Shown one piece after another: positions 1 through 10,052 of a stretch of DNA of 64,000 nt. The number at the start of each line of letters is the position of its first letter. Positions within the stretch are counted from its first letter, which is position 1. The translations under genes and the position numbers were made by a program. The notes under the pieces are model-generated. The model was not told where the DNA came from. It did not search any database and was given only the letters and a program-made list of their open reading frames with translations. The DNA lies in NCBI GenBank assembly GCA_963773845.1, contig CAVZCU010000008.1, positions 1-64,000 of the forward strand, given 5' to 3'. The stretch is from SIAJ01 sp963773845 (GTDB lineage Bacteria > Planctomycetota > Planctomycetia > Gemmatales > Gemmataceae).

Positions 1-1502
1 GCCACGGCGTCACGGTGAACGCCACGACCATCGACATGAACATGGCGACCGGAACATTAAGGCGCCATCGGCCGCATGTACGGCCCCTAGGTTATGAACA
101 GCATCGGCAGGAATGAAACGATGACGACCAGTGTCGCGATGATGATGGGAGGCCGCACTTCGTTGACCGCCGTCAGCACGGCCTTCAACGGCGACTCCTT
201 CCGCAGCCCGAAATGGCGAAAGATATTTTCGACATCCACAATCGGATCGTCGACGACCAGACCGAGCGCGAGGATGAGTGCGAACAAGGTCACGCGATTG
301 ATCGAATAGCCGGCGAATAGTTTACCAGCAACGTCAGAGCAAACGTCAACGGCACGGCCGTGACGACGATCAATGCCTCCCGCCAGCCGAGGCTAAACAT
401 GATGAGTGCGGCGACGATGACGATGGCCAGCCCCAATTCTCGAACCAGCTCGTTCACTTTGTCGTTGGCGGTTTCTCCGTAGTTTCGTGTGACGCGCACT
501 TCGATGTCATCGGGAATCACATCCCGCTTCAAATCATCGAGCTTGGCGCAAAGCGCGTGGGCCACGACGACCGCGTTGCTGCCCTTGCTTCGCGACTGCG
601 ACGGTCACTGCCGGATAGTCGCCTGCCGGGGCCTCTTTGGTCCCCGGGCCGAACTGAATGCGCGCGTAGCCGGCCGGCTCCTCGGGCCCATCGGTCACCG
701 CGGCAATTTCTCGCAAGTAGACCGGCTTCCCGGCGAAGACCCCAACGACCAGGGGTTCCAATTCACGAGCGGTTTGGACGAATGGCCCACCTTCGACGAG
801 CACTTCATGGTTGTTCGCGCGGCAACGATCCCGCCTGCACGCTGACATTGGCGCCGCGCAGCACCCGCTCGACGTCGAGCGCTGTCACTTCGCGTGATGT
901 CATCTTTTCCGGATCGAGCGTGACGCGGAGCTGACGCCGGCGTCCGCCAACGACCTCGGTGCGCGCCATATCCGGGACGCCTTGCAAAGTGACCTCAACT
1001 TGCTCGGCCACGCGACGGAGAGCGAAATCATCGGCGGATTTGCTCCATAGAGTCGCGGCCAGCACCGGAACATCGTCGATTTCCACCGGCTTGACCACCC
1101 AGCCGGTAACGCCGGGGGGGACCAGATCCGTGTTGGTGACGATCTTGTTGTGCAGCTTGACCAGGCTGTTTTCGCGGTTTTCGCCGACATAGAAGCGAAC
1201 GGTGACGACCGCCTCGCCGGGCCGGCTCATCGAATAAACGTATTCGACCCCGTCAATTTGATAGAGAAGCCGTTCGAGCTTGCTGGAGACCTGCTGTTCG
1301 ACTTGCTCGGCCGATGCACCCGGCATATGGACAATGACATCCGCCATCGGAACCACGATTTGCGGTTCCTCCTCGCGAGGAGTGACGATCAGGGCCACGG
1401 CCCCCGCGGCCAGCATGATCAGAATCAGCAGGATGGACAGGTTGCCGCGCAGAAAGGCGTCGACGATGGCGACACCCAGCCTTGATCGTTGCGTTCGCTC
1501 AC
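1..1502 (-). CDS. RND efflux transporter permease, 5' part, frameshifted
   Basis: Inner-membrane RND pump subunit that exports substrates by proton exchange together with the adaptor encoded just upstream. The protein starts with a short cytoplasmic segment and TM1 (LSILLILIMLAAGAVALIV), followed by the typical porter-domain motif TPREEEPQIVVP and the conserved LERLLYQIDGVEYVYS. Later fragments show the TM block with LILALGLVVDDPIVDVENI. The frame is broken near 1480, 825, 583, 308 and 85; homology resumes at once in another frame each time. The start is inferred as the GTG at 1502, whose GTGA overlaps the stop of the adaptor gene by 4 bp; one base appears to be missing about 20 nt downstream. 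The 3' part lies outside the window. Substrate class (drug or metal) cannot be decided. Confidence 0.85.
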
Positions 1503-2614
1503 GACCTCGGCCCTCCGTTGGGTGCGTTGGCCGGCAGTGCCACGCGTTCACCCTCACTCAGGCCCGAGAGGATTTCGACCTTATCTCCCACTAGCCGGCC
1601 GGTGCGAACGAATCGACGGGTCAATGTGTCGTCCGCGCCGACGACATCGACCAAATCGAGCTGTCCAACGGTTCGAACCGCGGCGCGTGGCACGAGCAGT
1701 CGATCGCTCTGGCCGGTCGGAATCGCAATTCGCCCAAACATCCCCGGCAGAATGGAATCCCCGTTGAAGTGGGCAGGGCAACTTTCACCAGCACCGTCCG
1801 CGATGCCTGCTGGGCTTGCGGAACAATCTCGCGAACCTCGCCCTGGGAATTGAGCCCCGCGGCATCGATTTGCATTTGCAGCTTGCGGCCAACAGCGACA
1901 TTGGCCGTCAAGCTCTCCGGCACATTGGCATGCAACTCCAGATCGACCGGGTCATAAACGGACAGGATCGCCTTGCCCGGAGTGGCGACGTCGCCCGGCT
2001 CGGCGAAGCGGTCGGCGACGATTCCGCCAGTCCCCGCGGAAATGCGCGTGTGACTGAGCTGTACTTCCAGCCGGGCAATCTGTTCCTTCGAGCGTTGCAC
2101 CTGGGCTTCGCTGACCTTCACCGCGCCCAAGAATCGGTCGTAGTCCTCGCGAGTCACGACGCCCGTGGCGCAGACCGATGCGGGCACGGTCCAAATCGCC
2201 TTGGCGGGTAATCCGATCGGCCTCGGCGGCGGTGAGGGCAGCCATCGCTTCGCGCTGTTGCGCCAGCAATTCCCGATCGTCCAGGAGGATCAGCGGGTCC
2301 CCGGTGGCGACGCGGTCCCCCGGGCGGACCTTGATCTCGCGGATCGTCGCCAGTAATTGACTCGCCACATCGGTCCGCCGATGCGGCTGCACGCTGCCAA
2401 CCGCGATCACGGTGTCCTCAACCCGTTGCCGCTCAACCGGCACGACGACCCGGCCTGCCGCACTCGGCCGTTCGAGAGGAACCAATCCAGGATGCACCTT
2501 GCCGTGAAAAGCCCCACCCATCCACGCAAGGAATAGACCGAGTCCGGCCAGCCCACCAATGATGGCGAGCCCGGTCTTCACCATTTTGGGCCAACGGTTT
2601 GATCGAGTCGCCAT
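1499..2614 (-). CDS. RND efflux membrane fusion protein (HlyD family), frameshifted
   Basis: Periplasmic adaptor linking the RND permease to an outer-membrane channel. Starts at ATG 2614 with a cytoplasmic N-terminus and one TM (LAIIGGLAGLGLFLAWMGG). A lipoyl-like half motif (IREIKVRPGDRVATGDPLI) is followed by a coiled-coil hairpin, the second lipoyl half (GGIVADRFAEPGDVATPGK) and a beta-barrel/MP domain ending in EILSGLSEGERVALP. Frameshifts near 2170 and 1755 split it into three frames. It ends in a TGA that overlaps the permease start (GTGA), so both are translated from one transcript. Length after correction, about 371 residues, is normal for the family. Confidence 0.88.
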
Positions 2615-2704
2615 TTGATTTCTCAGTCGCGTTCGTATGGAATCGAGTCATGGAGCGGTTGATTGGATTCATCGGGCCGCGACCGCGGCGCAGGATCCGC
2701 GCAT

Positions 2705-2791
2705 TCAGGTCGAGACGCCCAGCTTGGGCAAGATGACCAGTTGCAACAGCAGCCAGACCACCAAAATGCCCACAAAAAAGTAAATCTCCAC
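2705..2791 (-). CDS. 28-residue single-TM peptide inside the RND operon
   Basis: A GTG-started reading frame of 28 codons (GTG 2791 to TGA 2705) preceded by GGAG seven bases upstream. The product starts VEIYFFVGILVV, continues with a hydrophobic leucine/valine stretch and ends ILPKLGVST. It is one predicted membrane helix with a short polar tail. It lies between the secreted-protein gene and the adaptor gene, on the same strand, which makes an accessory role with the pump plausible (small membrane partners of RND pumps are known, for example AcrZ). No homology to AcrZ is visible. Function is inference only. Confidence 0.6.
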   Translation of the reverse strand: MEIYFFVGILVVWLLLQLVILPKLGVST

Positions 2792-2836
2792 GTGCTTTCT
2801 CCAATTGAATTTTGAGAATGCCATGCCTTCTCCCGT

Positions 2837-3373
2837 TTATTTCTTGGCCGCGGCGGGGACTTCGTGGTTCTTCCGCATTTCCGCGTGCCCATTCTCAATG
2901 AACTTGTTGACCACCTGCGCGTGCGCTTGAATCAGTTTTACCACATAAGGGTCCTGGGAAGTTTCCTTGACGTGAACTCCCTTATCGGTCATTTCAATTT
3001 TCAATTCGATTTTCTTCGAATTCTTGAAGATCTCGGCAAACAAGGGATCGCGAAGGTGAATGCCGTTCCCCGACTTGACGCGGCCGTGCATCGCTTCGAC
3101 GTGCTCTTGGATTTTGGCAGTGACCTTCGGGACGTCGGATTCCGTGGTTGTCTCAACGCCATCATCGATGTTTTTGACTGTCCGTTTGATGTCGCGACGA
3201 TTGTCGAGCAGGAACTGAAATACCTCCATGTCCGCCCGCATCGACGGATCGTTTTTTCCTTTGCCGAAGCCTTTCTTGCCCGGCGGTTGCGATCGGCCGT
3301 CCGTTGTCAGTGCGAACAACCCAACACAAAGGATCGCGATTCCTATAAGCTTCGCCATGATGTTGCGGACCAT
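2837..3373 (-). CDS. Secreted protein of unknown function, first gene of the RND operon
   Basis: Start chosen at ATG 3373 because GGGAG lies six bases upstream; an in-frame ATG at 3358 has no such site. The product (178 aa) has a signal peptide (LIGIAILCVGLFALTTDG) and a glycine/lysine-rich junction, then a mixed helical domain with RRDIKRTVKNIDDGVETTTE, DPLFAEIFKNSKKIELKIE and a C-terminal helix containing IQAHAQVVNKFIENGHAEM. Several histidines near the C-terminus could bind metal or be structural. I recognise the pattern as a conserved hypothetical protein of planctomycetes but cannot name a function. Its position suggests a periplasmic partner of the efflux genes. Confidence 0.75.
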   Translation of the reverse strand: MVRNIMAKLIGIAILCVGLFALTTDGRSQPPGKKGFGKGKNDPSMRADMEVFQFLLDNRRDIKRTVKNIDDGVETTTESDVPKVTAKIQEHVEAMHGRVKSGNGIHLRDPLFAEIFKNSKKIELKIEMTDKGVHVKETSQDPYVVKLIQAHAQVVNKFIENGHAEMRKNHEVPAAAKK

Positions 3374-3727
3374 TCGTGTCTCCCGTGCTGACTTCCCCAT
3401 TGTTGCGATCACGGCAATCGCAAAGGGTGTACCGCGACCGCCGACCGACGTTCGCACATGGCGGTGCTTTCCGGAGCAGCGAGTAATCCGCTGAAAAACA
3501 AGTCATTTACGCGAGCTGCGAAGCGATTTGCGGTCTTCCGATTAGCCGTTGCCAGTCGCAGTCGGTGTGCGGTTCGAGCCCACACATTCCGGGACCGTTC
3601 CGAAAACGCACAGCAGTCAACGCTTGCCAACGGCAATGATGCATTGGAGCCTGAAGCGCAAGCGAAAGTGACCCCGCTTTCCTTCACTTCCTCGTTTTGA
3701 TATTGTCTGCTTCGAGACGGGAAATAG

Positions 3728-3843
3728 GGCGGAGCCTGAAGCGTCAGCGAAGGCGACGCCGATCAGGTTGGGACATTCATACGCTGCAATGTCTTCTTCG
3801 AAATCGCTTCTGCGTCGCCTTCGCTGACGCTTCAGGCTCCGCC
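3728..3843. repeat. 32-bp perfect inverted repeat
   Basis: The left arm (3728-3759) and right arm (3812-3843) are exact reverse complements over 32 bases, separated by a 52-nt loop. The arm core is AGCCTGAAGCGTCAGCGA. A third, diverged half-copy (GGAGCCTGAAGCGCAAGCGA) lies at 3646-3675 in the same orientation as the left arm. This core is of the dispersed-repeat type common in planctomycete genomes. It could also end transcription from the oxidase-like gene upstream. Confidence 0.8.
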
Positions 3844-3994
3844 GACTTTTCCGGCCCTGTCAAAGCGCAACATCAATACTCGCGCTTCGGTTCGCTGATA
3901 CGCGACGGTCTCCCCGACGCCGAATTCGTTGCACTGCTCGTTTGCAAGGAATCAAGTCGGCTGGAGCCAGACGGTTGCGCCGCAAATCGCGAAA

Positions 3995-4039
3995 AATGGA
4001 TTGCGCGGCTCAAGACCGGGGGTTGCAGCGCAATCCATT
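3995..4039 (+). repeat. 45-bp palindromic element, copy A
   Basis: A 12-bp perfect stem (AATGGATTGCGC at 3995-4006 with its complement at 4028-4039) encloses a G-rich loop with CCGGGGGTTGCA. The reverse complement of 62848-62892 matches it at 40 of 45 positions, so this is a dispersed element. It sits just downstream of the stop of the pyruvate-oxidase-like gene. Confidence 0.8.
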
Positions 4040-4049
4040 GTGTATGTAA

Positions 4050-5802
4050 TCAGATCATCTCGCGAACGGTATCCTCAGCGACCGTGGAGATAATCTTCAT
4101 TCGTTCCGGCGTGCCGCGAGCCAGTGCCTTGGCGAAATGGTACGCCTGTTGAATGGTCGCCTTCGGCGGCATCGGCGGCTCATACGGATCGACCACCGCT
4201 TGCACGACCGCCGGCCCGGGCGTTTGCAGGGCCGCATCGAGCACCTTGCCGATGTCGGCCGGATCGTCGCACGTGAATCCGTCCGCGCCCACCGCTTCCG
4301 CGTACTTGGCAAAGTCGATGGGATGCAATTCGCAGACGTACTCGGGATTGCCGAGCATCACCATCTGCTCCCACTTGATCTGCCCGAGGGTGTTGTTCTT
4401 GATGATGACGACCTTGATCGGCAGCTTGTATTTCACGGCCGTGGCCAGTTCGACCATCAGCATCGAGAATCCGCCGTCGCCGACGAACGCGACGACTTGT
4501 CGGTTCGGGTGAGCGATTTGCGCTCCGATCGCATAGGGTAGACCGCAAGCCATCGTCGCGAGCGTGCCCGAAATCGAGTGCATCTGTCCTCGCCGGGCGG
4601 GGATGTGGCGTGCCCACCAGGTGGCAATCGTTCCGGAGTCGCAGCAGACAATGGCGTCGTCACGTAAGCGCTTGCCAAGTTCGTGGGCGACGACTTGCGG
4701 CTTCATCGGCTTGTCGGTCCGCGTGGCGCGTTCGAGCATCAGTTCATTCCAGCTCTTCATGCCCTTTTGCGCGGTTTCCAGAAAACTTCGATCCTTCTTG
4801 CTCTGGAGCAGCGGCATCAAGGCTTGCAGACTGCGCTTGGTGTCTCCGACCAGTCCGACCTCGACGGGATAGCGCAGGCCGATTCGCGTGGGATCGATGT
4901 CCAGTTGCACGCCACGCGCCTGACCCGGCTTGGGCAGGAATTCCAAGTAGGGGAACGATGAACCAACGATAAACAGCGTATCGCATTCTTCCAGCGCTTC
5001 CTGCGAAGGCTTGGTCCCCAGCAAGCCAATTCCGCCTGTCGTGAATGGACTATCGTCGGGAACACACGCTTTGCCCAGGAGCGGTTTAATGATCGGCCCA
5101 GCGAGCGTGTCGGCCAGTTGCTCCAGTTCATCGGTGGCCTTGAGCGCACCGCGACCGGCGAGTATGGCAACTTTCTTCCCCTGATTGAGCACGTCGGCTG
5201 CCCGCCGCAGTTCTTCATCCGCGGGCAGAGCGACTCGGCGGCCGAGTGCCGTCGTATCCATCATTCCCTCGATATTCCGTCGCGAGCGTTCCTGTTCGGT
5301 GGCATCCTGGAAGTCCACTGGGAAATTAATGTGGGCGACGCCTCTTCGCGCCATGCGCGTTTCGGCAAGCTTGATGGGCAACATTCTCAACGTGCGCGAC
5401 GCCCATGACCCGCGTGCTATAGACCGCGACGTCGGTGAAGACGCGGTCGAGGTCGACATCCTGCTGGGCATGGGTATCGATCAGGTCGTGGAAATGATGC
5501 CCCGTAATGGCCAGGACCGGTTGGCCATCCATCTTCGCGTCATAAAGGCCATTGAGCAGATGGATGCCGCCCGGACCTGATGTCGCCAGACACACACCGA
5601 GCCGGCCGGTGAACTTGGCATAACTGCAGGCCATGAAGGCGGCGGCCTCTTCGTGACGGACTTGAACAAAGCGAATCTTGTCTTTCCGCGTTCGCAACGA
5701 CTCGATGATTCCGTTGATTCCGTCCCCCGGCAGTCCGAATATGGTGTCGACGCCCCATTCGATGAGCGTATCAGCGAGAATGTCGCCTCCGGTTCTGGCC
5801 AT
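4050..5802 (-). CDS. Thiamine-diphosphate enzyme, pyruvate oxidase/acetolactate synthase-like, one frameshift
   Basis: Member of the ThDP family that decarboxylates 2-oxo acids (pyruvate oxidase, pyruvate:quinone oxidoreductase, acetolactate synthase). Start ATG 5802 has AAGGAG six bases upstream. The N-terminal Pyr domain shows GLPGDGINGIIESL and the cofactor-activating Glu in RHEEAAAFMA. The central domain contains VAILAGRGAL. The C-terminal PP domain carries the ThDP-Mg motif GDGGFSMLMVEL ending KNN. About 583 residues after joining two frames; the break lies near 5345-5390. The lone-subunit context, with no small regulatory subunit, favours a PoxB-like role over acetolactate synthase, but substrate and electron acceptor cannot be read from sequence. 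Confidence 0.85.
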
Positions 5803-6048
5803 GATGAACTCCTTCCCAATTGATGATGAATCCACGAGTTGACACAGCGCAGCGATCGGGGTCCGCCTCGCCTTCTCCTCTCGAATGTGCATTCAGCGTG
5901 CCCGATTGGGAAGCCAGTTGCCAGGGCGATGGCGAAAGCGCCGTATTCCTCATTCACTTTCGACGGAAATTGCGGTCGATGCGTCTGTGGCGTCCAATTT
6001 GCACGCTCCATCCGACGTTACAGAACTTTCCCATACGGGCATGTACGG

Positions 6049-6303
6049 ATGCCAGCAGAGACCGATCCATCGGTCGTCGAGCGAATCGGTTTAACCGGAT
6101 TCGTTTTCGGACTGATCGGAATGGTGCTCTGTTGGTGGTTCCCATACGGGCCCAGTCTCGCCGCCGTTGGCACGTTGCTCGGCCTGGCGGCTTGGCTCAG
6201 CGGCGATCGCCGCGCGATTCTCGGGGCGTTTCTCGCCGCCACCGGCATGGCCGGGGGTGCATTGCTCGCTTGGGACGATTGGAAGCAGTTGATCGGCAGT
6301 TGA
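6049..6303 (+). CDS. Small membrane protein upstream of actA
   Basis: An 84-residue protein starting MPAETDPSVVERIG. Two to three membrane segments follow (LTGFVFGLIGMVLCWWF, LAAVGTLLGLAAWLS, AILGAFLAATGMAGGALLAW) and the tail is DDWKQLIGS. The longer upstream reading frame has no hydrophobic or conserved pattern, so I start at ATG 6049. It ends 20 bp before actA and is the first gene of the respiratory operon. Function unknown; an assembly or accessory role for the respiratory complex is inference. Confidence 0.65.
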   Translation: MPAETDPSVVERIGLTGFVFGLIGMVLCWWFPYGPSLAAVGTLLGLAAWLSGDRRAILGAFLAATGMAGGALLAWDDWKQLIGS

Positions 6304-6323
6304 ATCACGGAGTGGAACGGTCC

Positions 6324-7013
6324 ATGAGGCAGGTCTTTCCCCGATGGTTCGACACGCTGGCCCGTATGGGGATCATCGGAACTATGCTCGCTGTCCCAAC
6401 AACCGCCGTGGCAATCGGAGTGTTCTATCGATCGAGTTACGTCACTGCGGAACACGTGCCCTACCAGCAACCAGTGCCATTCAGTCACGAGCATCATGTT
6501 TCTCGATTGGGAATCGATTGTCGCTACTGCCACGAGACCGTCGAAACGTCCGCATTCGCGGGAATGCCGTCAACCGAAACGTGCATAAATTGCCATCAGC
6601 AGATTTGGGTCGGCGCCGACATGTTGGCCCCTGTTCGGAAGAGTTGGCAGAGCGGCCAGCCGATCGTCTGGCAGCGAGTGCACAATCTGCCGCAATACGT
6701 CTACTTCCACCATGGAGTGCACATTGCAAAGGGAGTCGGCTGCGTGGAGTGTCACGGTCGCGTCGACGAGATGCCGCTCACCTGGCAGGAAGAGCCGTTG
6801 ACGATGGGGTGGTGTCTCGATTGCCACCGCGATCCCGGCCCCCATATTCGACCTCGCGATGAGGTGTTCAACATGACTTGGACGCCCGCCGGCAAGCGCG
6901 ATCCCGAAACGGGCGAGCCGCAGGGAGGGGAGGACCTGGGCCGGAAACTAGCAGCCGAGTATCACGTGCGCGACGCCCGCACACTCACGAGTTGCACAAC
7001 CTGTCACCGCTAA
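6324..7013 (+). CDS. actA: Alternative complex III pentaheme cytochrome c subunit ActA
   Basis: Membrane-anchored multiheme cytochrome of alternative complex III, which oxidises quinol and passes electrons to an oxidase. 229 residues: N-terminal TM at about residues 14-34, then five CXXCH heme sites (CRYCH about 66, CINCH about 87, CVECH about 140, CLDCH about 164, CTTCH at the C-terminus). The ATG at 6324 is chosen because the open frame upstream is not conserved. It is followed 15 bp later by actB, as in other ACIII operons. Confidence 0.92.
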   Translation: MRQVFPRWFDTLARMGIIGTMLAVPTTAVAIGVFYRSSYVTAEHVPYQQPVPFSHEHHVSRLGIDCRYCHETVETSAFAGMPSTETCINCHQQIWVGADMLAPVRKSWQSGQPIVWQRVHNLPQYVYFHHGVHIAKGVGCVECHGRVDEMPLTWQEEPLTMGWCLDCHRDPGPHIRPRDEVFNMTWTPAGKRDPETGEPQGGEDLGRKLAAEYHVRDARTLTSCTTCHR

Positions 7014-7028
7014 CCCCGGGGGCCGATC

Positions 7029-10000
7029 ATGGATCGAACCGACGCCCTCCAGACTCCCGATGCAGTGTTTCCAAATCCCAAGGATCCAACCGAGTCGATC
7101 GACCGCCGGCATTTTCTCGCCGTCGCCGCGCTTCCGCAGCGCTAGCCGGCGCCATGGGCTGCTCTCCGCGTCGGGCGCCGCGGTTCGAGATCGTTCCTTA
7201 CGTATCCGCGCCGGATGGAGTTCAGCCGGGTACGCCACTGACCTTCGCCACGGCCATGTCACTTGGCGGCACGGCAATCGGGCTGGTCGTCCAAAGTCGC
7301 GAAGGCCGGCCAATCAAAATCGAGGGAAATCCCAGTCACCCGGGCAGCCTGGGTGCGAGCGATCTGTTCTCGCAAGCCTCGCTGCTCGATCTATACGATC
7401 CCGATCGCTCCAAGGAAGTGATTCATCGCCGCGCCCCTCAACCCTGGGACGCTGCGTTGGCCGCAATTCGCAATGCTCTCAGTAAACAGCGTTCCACTCA
7501 TGGCTCGCGCGTGCGAGTGCTCACCGGGGCAATCAATTCGCCGACGCTGGCCGCCCAGCTTGCGGGGTTTTTCAAGGATTTTCGCGAAGCGAAGTGGGCG
7601 CGTTACGAGGCGAGCGAAGACTATCGCCGGGCGTGGGAGTCGACCGCATTTCGCGAGCCGGTGCATGCCGTTTACGATTTTACGCAGGCGGACATCGTAC
7701 TGAGCCTGAGTGCGGACTTCCTGGCGTGCCGGCCCGCGACGGTCCGCTATCAGCACGATTTCGCCGGTCGTCGCCGTGTGCGCCATCATGGCAAATATGG
7801 CATTCCACCGGAAAAAATGAATCGCCTCTATGCCGTCGAGGCGATGCTCACGACGACGGGTGCGAATGCCGATCACCGGTTAGCAATCCGACCATCCAAA
7901 ATCGAACCGGTCGCGCAGGCGTTGGCCGCTCAGTTGTCAGGCTCAAAAGCGCTCGACGCCGCGGGACTTCCGGACTCCGTGACCGCATGGTTGAAGCCGC
8001 TCGCGCGCGATTTGCTCGATCACAAGAGCCGAAGCATGGTGATCGCCGGCGAGCAACTGCCCGAATCGATTCACGCGCTTGCCCATGCGATGAATGTCAC
8101 GCTCGATAATGTCGGCTCAACGGTCCAATTCACCAAATCCATCGAGCCGGACGTCGGCAAAAAGCCGATCGACTTGAAGACCTTGGTCGACGAGATGTTG
8201 GCCGGGCAGGTAGATGTGCTGATCGTCTTCGACACAAACCCGGTGTACAGCGCGCCGGCCGATATCCCGTTCCTCGAAGCGATCCAGAAGGTGGCCTTCG
8301 GAGCCCATCTCGGTCTTTACCTCGATGAAACGGGGGCGAATTGCGACTGGCACATTCCGCAAGCTCACTACTTGGAAACCTGGGGCGATGCCATCGGCTA
8401 CGACGGCACGGCGAGCATTCAGCAGCCGTTGATCGAACCACTCTACGGCGGACGATCGGCGATTGAGTTCTTCGCTGCGATCAGCGGTCCGGAAGAGCCC
8501 AGCGGCCGCGATATTGTGCGTTCGCACTGGCGGTCAAAGAGGGGCAGCCCGGAGGATTTCGACGAGCAATGGGAGACATGGCTGCGCAAGGGTTCGATTG
8601 CTGACACTGTCGCCCAGACCGTGAAAGCCGAATCCGCCAATCAGCCGCAATCCGCGCCGGCGACGAGCGTCGACGCCGCCACAATCGAGATCCAGTTCCT
8701 GCCGGACCCGACGCTCCACGACGGGCGCTTTGCCAACAATGGCTGGCTCCAAGAGTTGCCGAAGCCGGTCACCAAGTTGACGTGGGGGAACGCCGCCATC
8801 ATGAGCCCGGCGACAGCCCGTCGACTGGGCGTTCGCTCGGAGCCCATTGAACGAGGAGGACAACACGGCGGCGTTGAGGCGGATGTAGTCGTACTCAAGT
8901 TCAGGGATCGAGCGATTCGGGCCGCCGCATTCGCACTGGTTGGGCACGCCGACGATACCGTCACAATCTACTTGGGACACGGTCGAGCGCTGGCTGGTCA
9001 TGTGGGCAGCGCCGTCGGATCAAACGCATTTCAACTTCGGCATTCGGACACTCCCTGGTTTGCCGCGGGCTTGGAAGTGATCAAGACGGGCGATGAAGAA
9101 TCGCAGGCCTGCACGCAACATCACCACAACATGGAGAACCGGGACCCCGTCGTCCACACGGAGGCCGGCAAGTTCTCGAATTTCTCGATCCAATCGCCAA
9201 TCGACGATGCCGCAAAGAAGGCTGCCGCCACCGCACTCACCTCTGAGGGAACAAATTCGCCACCACCCGCGGAGCGCGATTCGCGCGTGCTGCCGCTGAC
9301 ACTCTACCCGGAATGGTCTTACAAGGATCGCAAATGGGCGATGGCCATCGACCTCTCCACGTGCACGGGATGTAGCGCCTGCGTTGTCGCCTGTCAGTCG
9401 GAAAACAATATTCCGGTGGTGGGCCGGGACCAGGTGCTCCGGGGGCGGGAGATGCACTGGATTCGCATCGATCGTTATCACGCCGGTCCGGATCCAAGTC
9501 ATCCGGACAATATGTTCTTTCAGCCCGTGACGTGCATGCAGTGCGAGAAAGCGCCGTGCGAATTGGTCTGCCCCGTCGGCGCAACCGTCCATAGCCACGA
9601 CGGCCTCAACGAGATGATTTACAACCGCTGTGTCGGTACGCGCTACTGCTCGAATAACTGCCCCTACAAGGTCCGCCGATTCAACTTCCTGCTCTACGGA
9701 GATTTCTCCAGTGAAACCGGGCGACTGCGAAATAATCCCGAAGTGACCGTTCGCAGTCGCGGCGTGATGGAGAAATGCACCTACTGCGTCCAACGAATTC
9801 GCTCTGCCGAACATGATGCCGAAGTCACGGACCAGCCAATACCGGACGGACGAATTCAGACGGCGTGTCAGCAGGCGTGCCCTTCCAACGCCATCGTCTT
9901 CGGCGATTGGAACGATCCGAACTCCGCCGTGCGGCAATGGAAATCGGAAACTCACAACTACGACTTGCTCGCGGAACTGAATACTCAGCCGCGGACTTCC

Positions 10001-10051
10001 TATTTGACGGCTGTCCGCAACCCGAATCCGAACATGCCGAGGAACGCCTGA
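7029..10051 (+). CDS. actB: ACIII molybdopterin-like/iron-sulfur subunit ActB, one frameshift
   Basis: Periplasmic electron-transfer subunit of ACIII, a fusion of a molybdopterin-oxidoreductase-like domain with a ferredoxin-like domain. Start ATG 7029 encodes a Tat-type leader (DRRHFLAVA); a one-base indel near 7131-7135 shifts the frame, which resumes at ALAGAMGCSPRR, then EIVPYVSAPDGVQPG. The N-terminal half shows EGNPSHPGSLGASD. The C-terminal part carries cysteine clusters CTGCSACVVACQ, CMQCEKAPCELVCP, CVGTRYCSNNCP and CTYCVQRI with CQQACP, enough for one 3Fe-4S and three 4Fe-4S clusters. About 1007 residues after correction, normal for ActB. Family knowledge says the Mo-like domain carries no Mo cofactor. 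Confidence 0.92.
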
Positions 10052-10052
10052 C

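Larger units (their letters stand above)
3374..4049. other. Gene-free interval with two hairpin repeats
   Basis: This 676-bp gap lies between two minus-strand genes. Open frames here have no signature of coding. It holds a 32-bp perfect inverted repeat with a third diverged half-copy upstream, and a 45-bp hairpin element that recurs at 62848-62892; both are listed separately. The segment 3374-3640 shows nothing I recognise apart from the upstream site of the secreted-protein gene. Confidence 0.6.

Noticed and set aside
3560..3600. GGTTCGAGCC resembling a tRNA T-arm
   Set aside because: No cloverleaf can be formed around it; no other tRNA-like segment was found in the window.
3697..4152. 151-codon plus-strand frame
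   Set aside because: Covers two hairpin repeats and the 3' end of the oxidase-like gene; composition is not protein-like.
5839..5867. TTGACA as -35 of the respiratory operon promoter
   Set aside because: No acceptable -10 hexamer lies 16-18 bp downstream (GC-rich sequence there).
5820..6323. Extended N-terminus of actA
   Set aside because: The extra 168 codons overlap the 84-residue membrane protein gene and show no conserved pattern; the TM and first heme fit a start at 6324.
7029..10051. Programmed frameshifting in actB or other genes
   Set aside because: No slippery heptamer with a downstream structure is seen at the breaks, and too many unrelated genes are affected for a programmed event.
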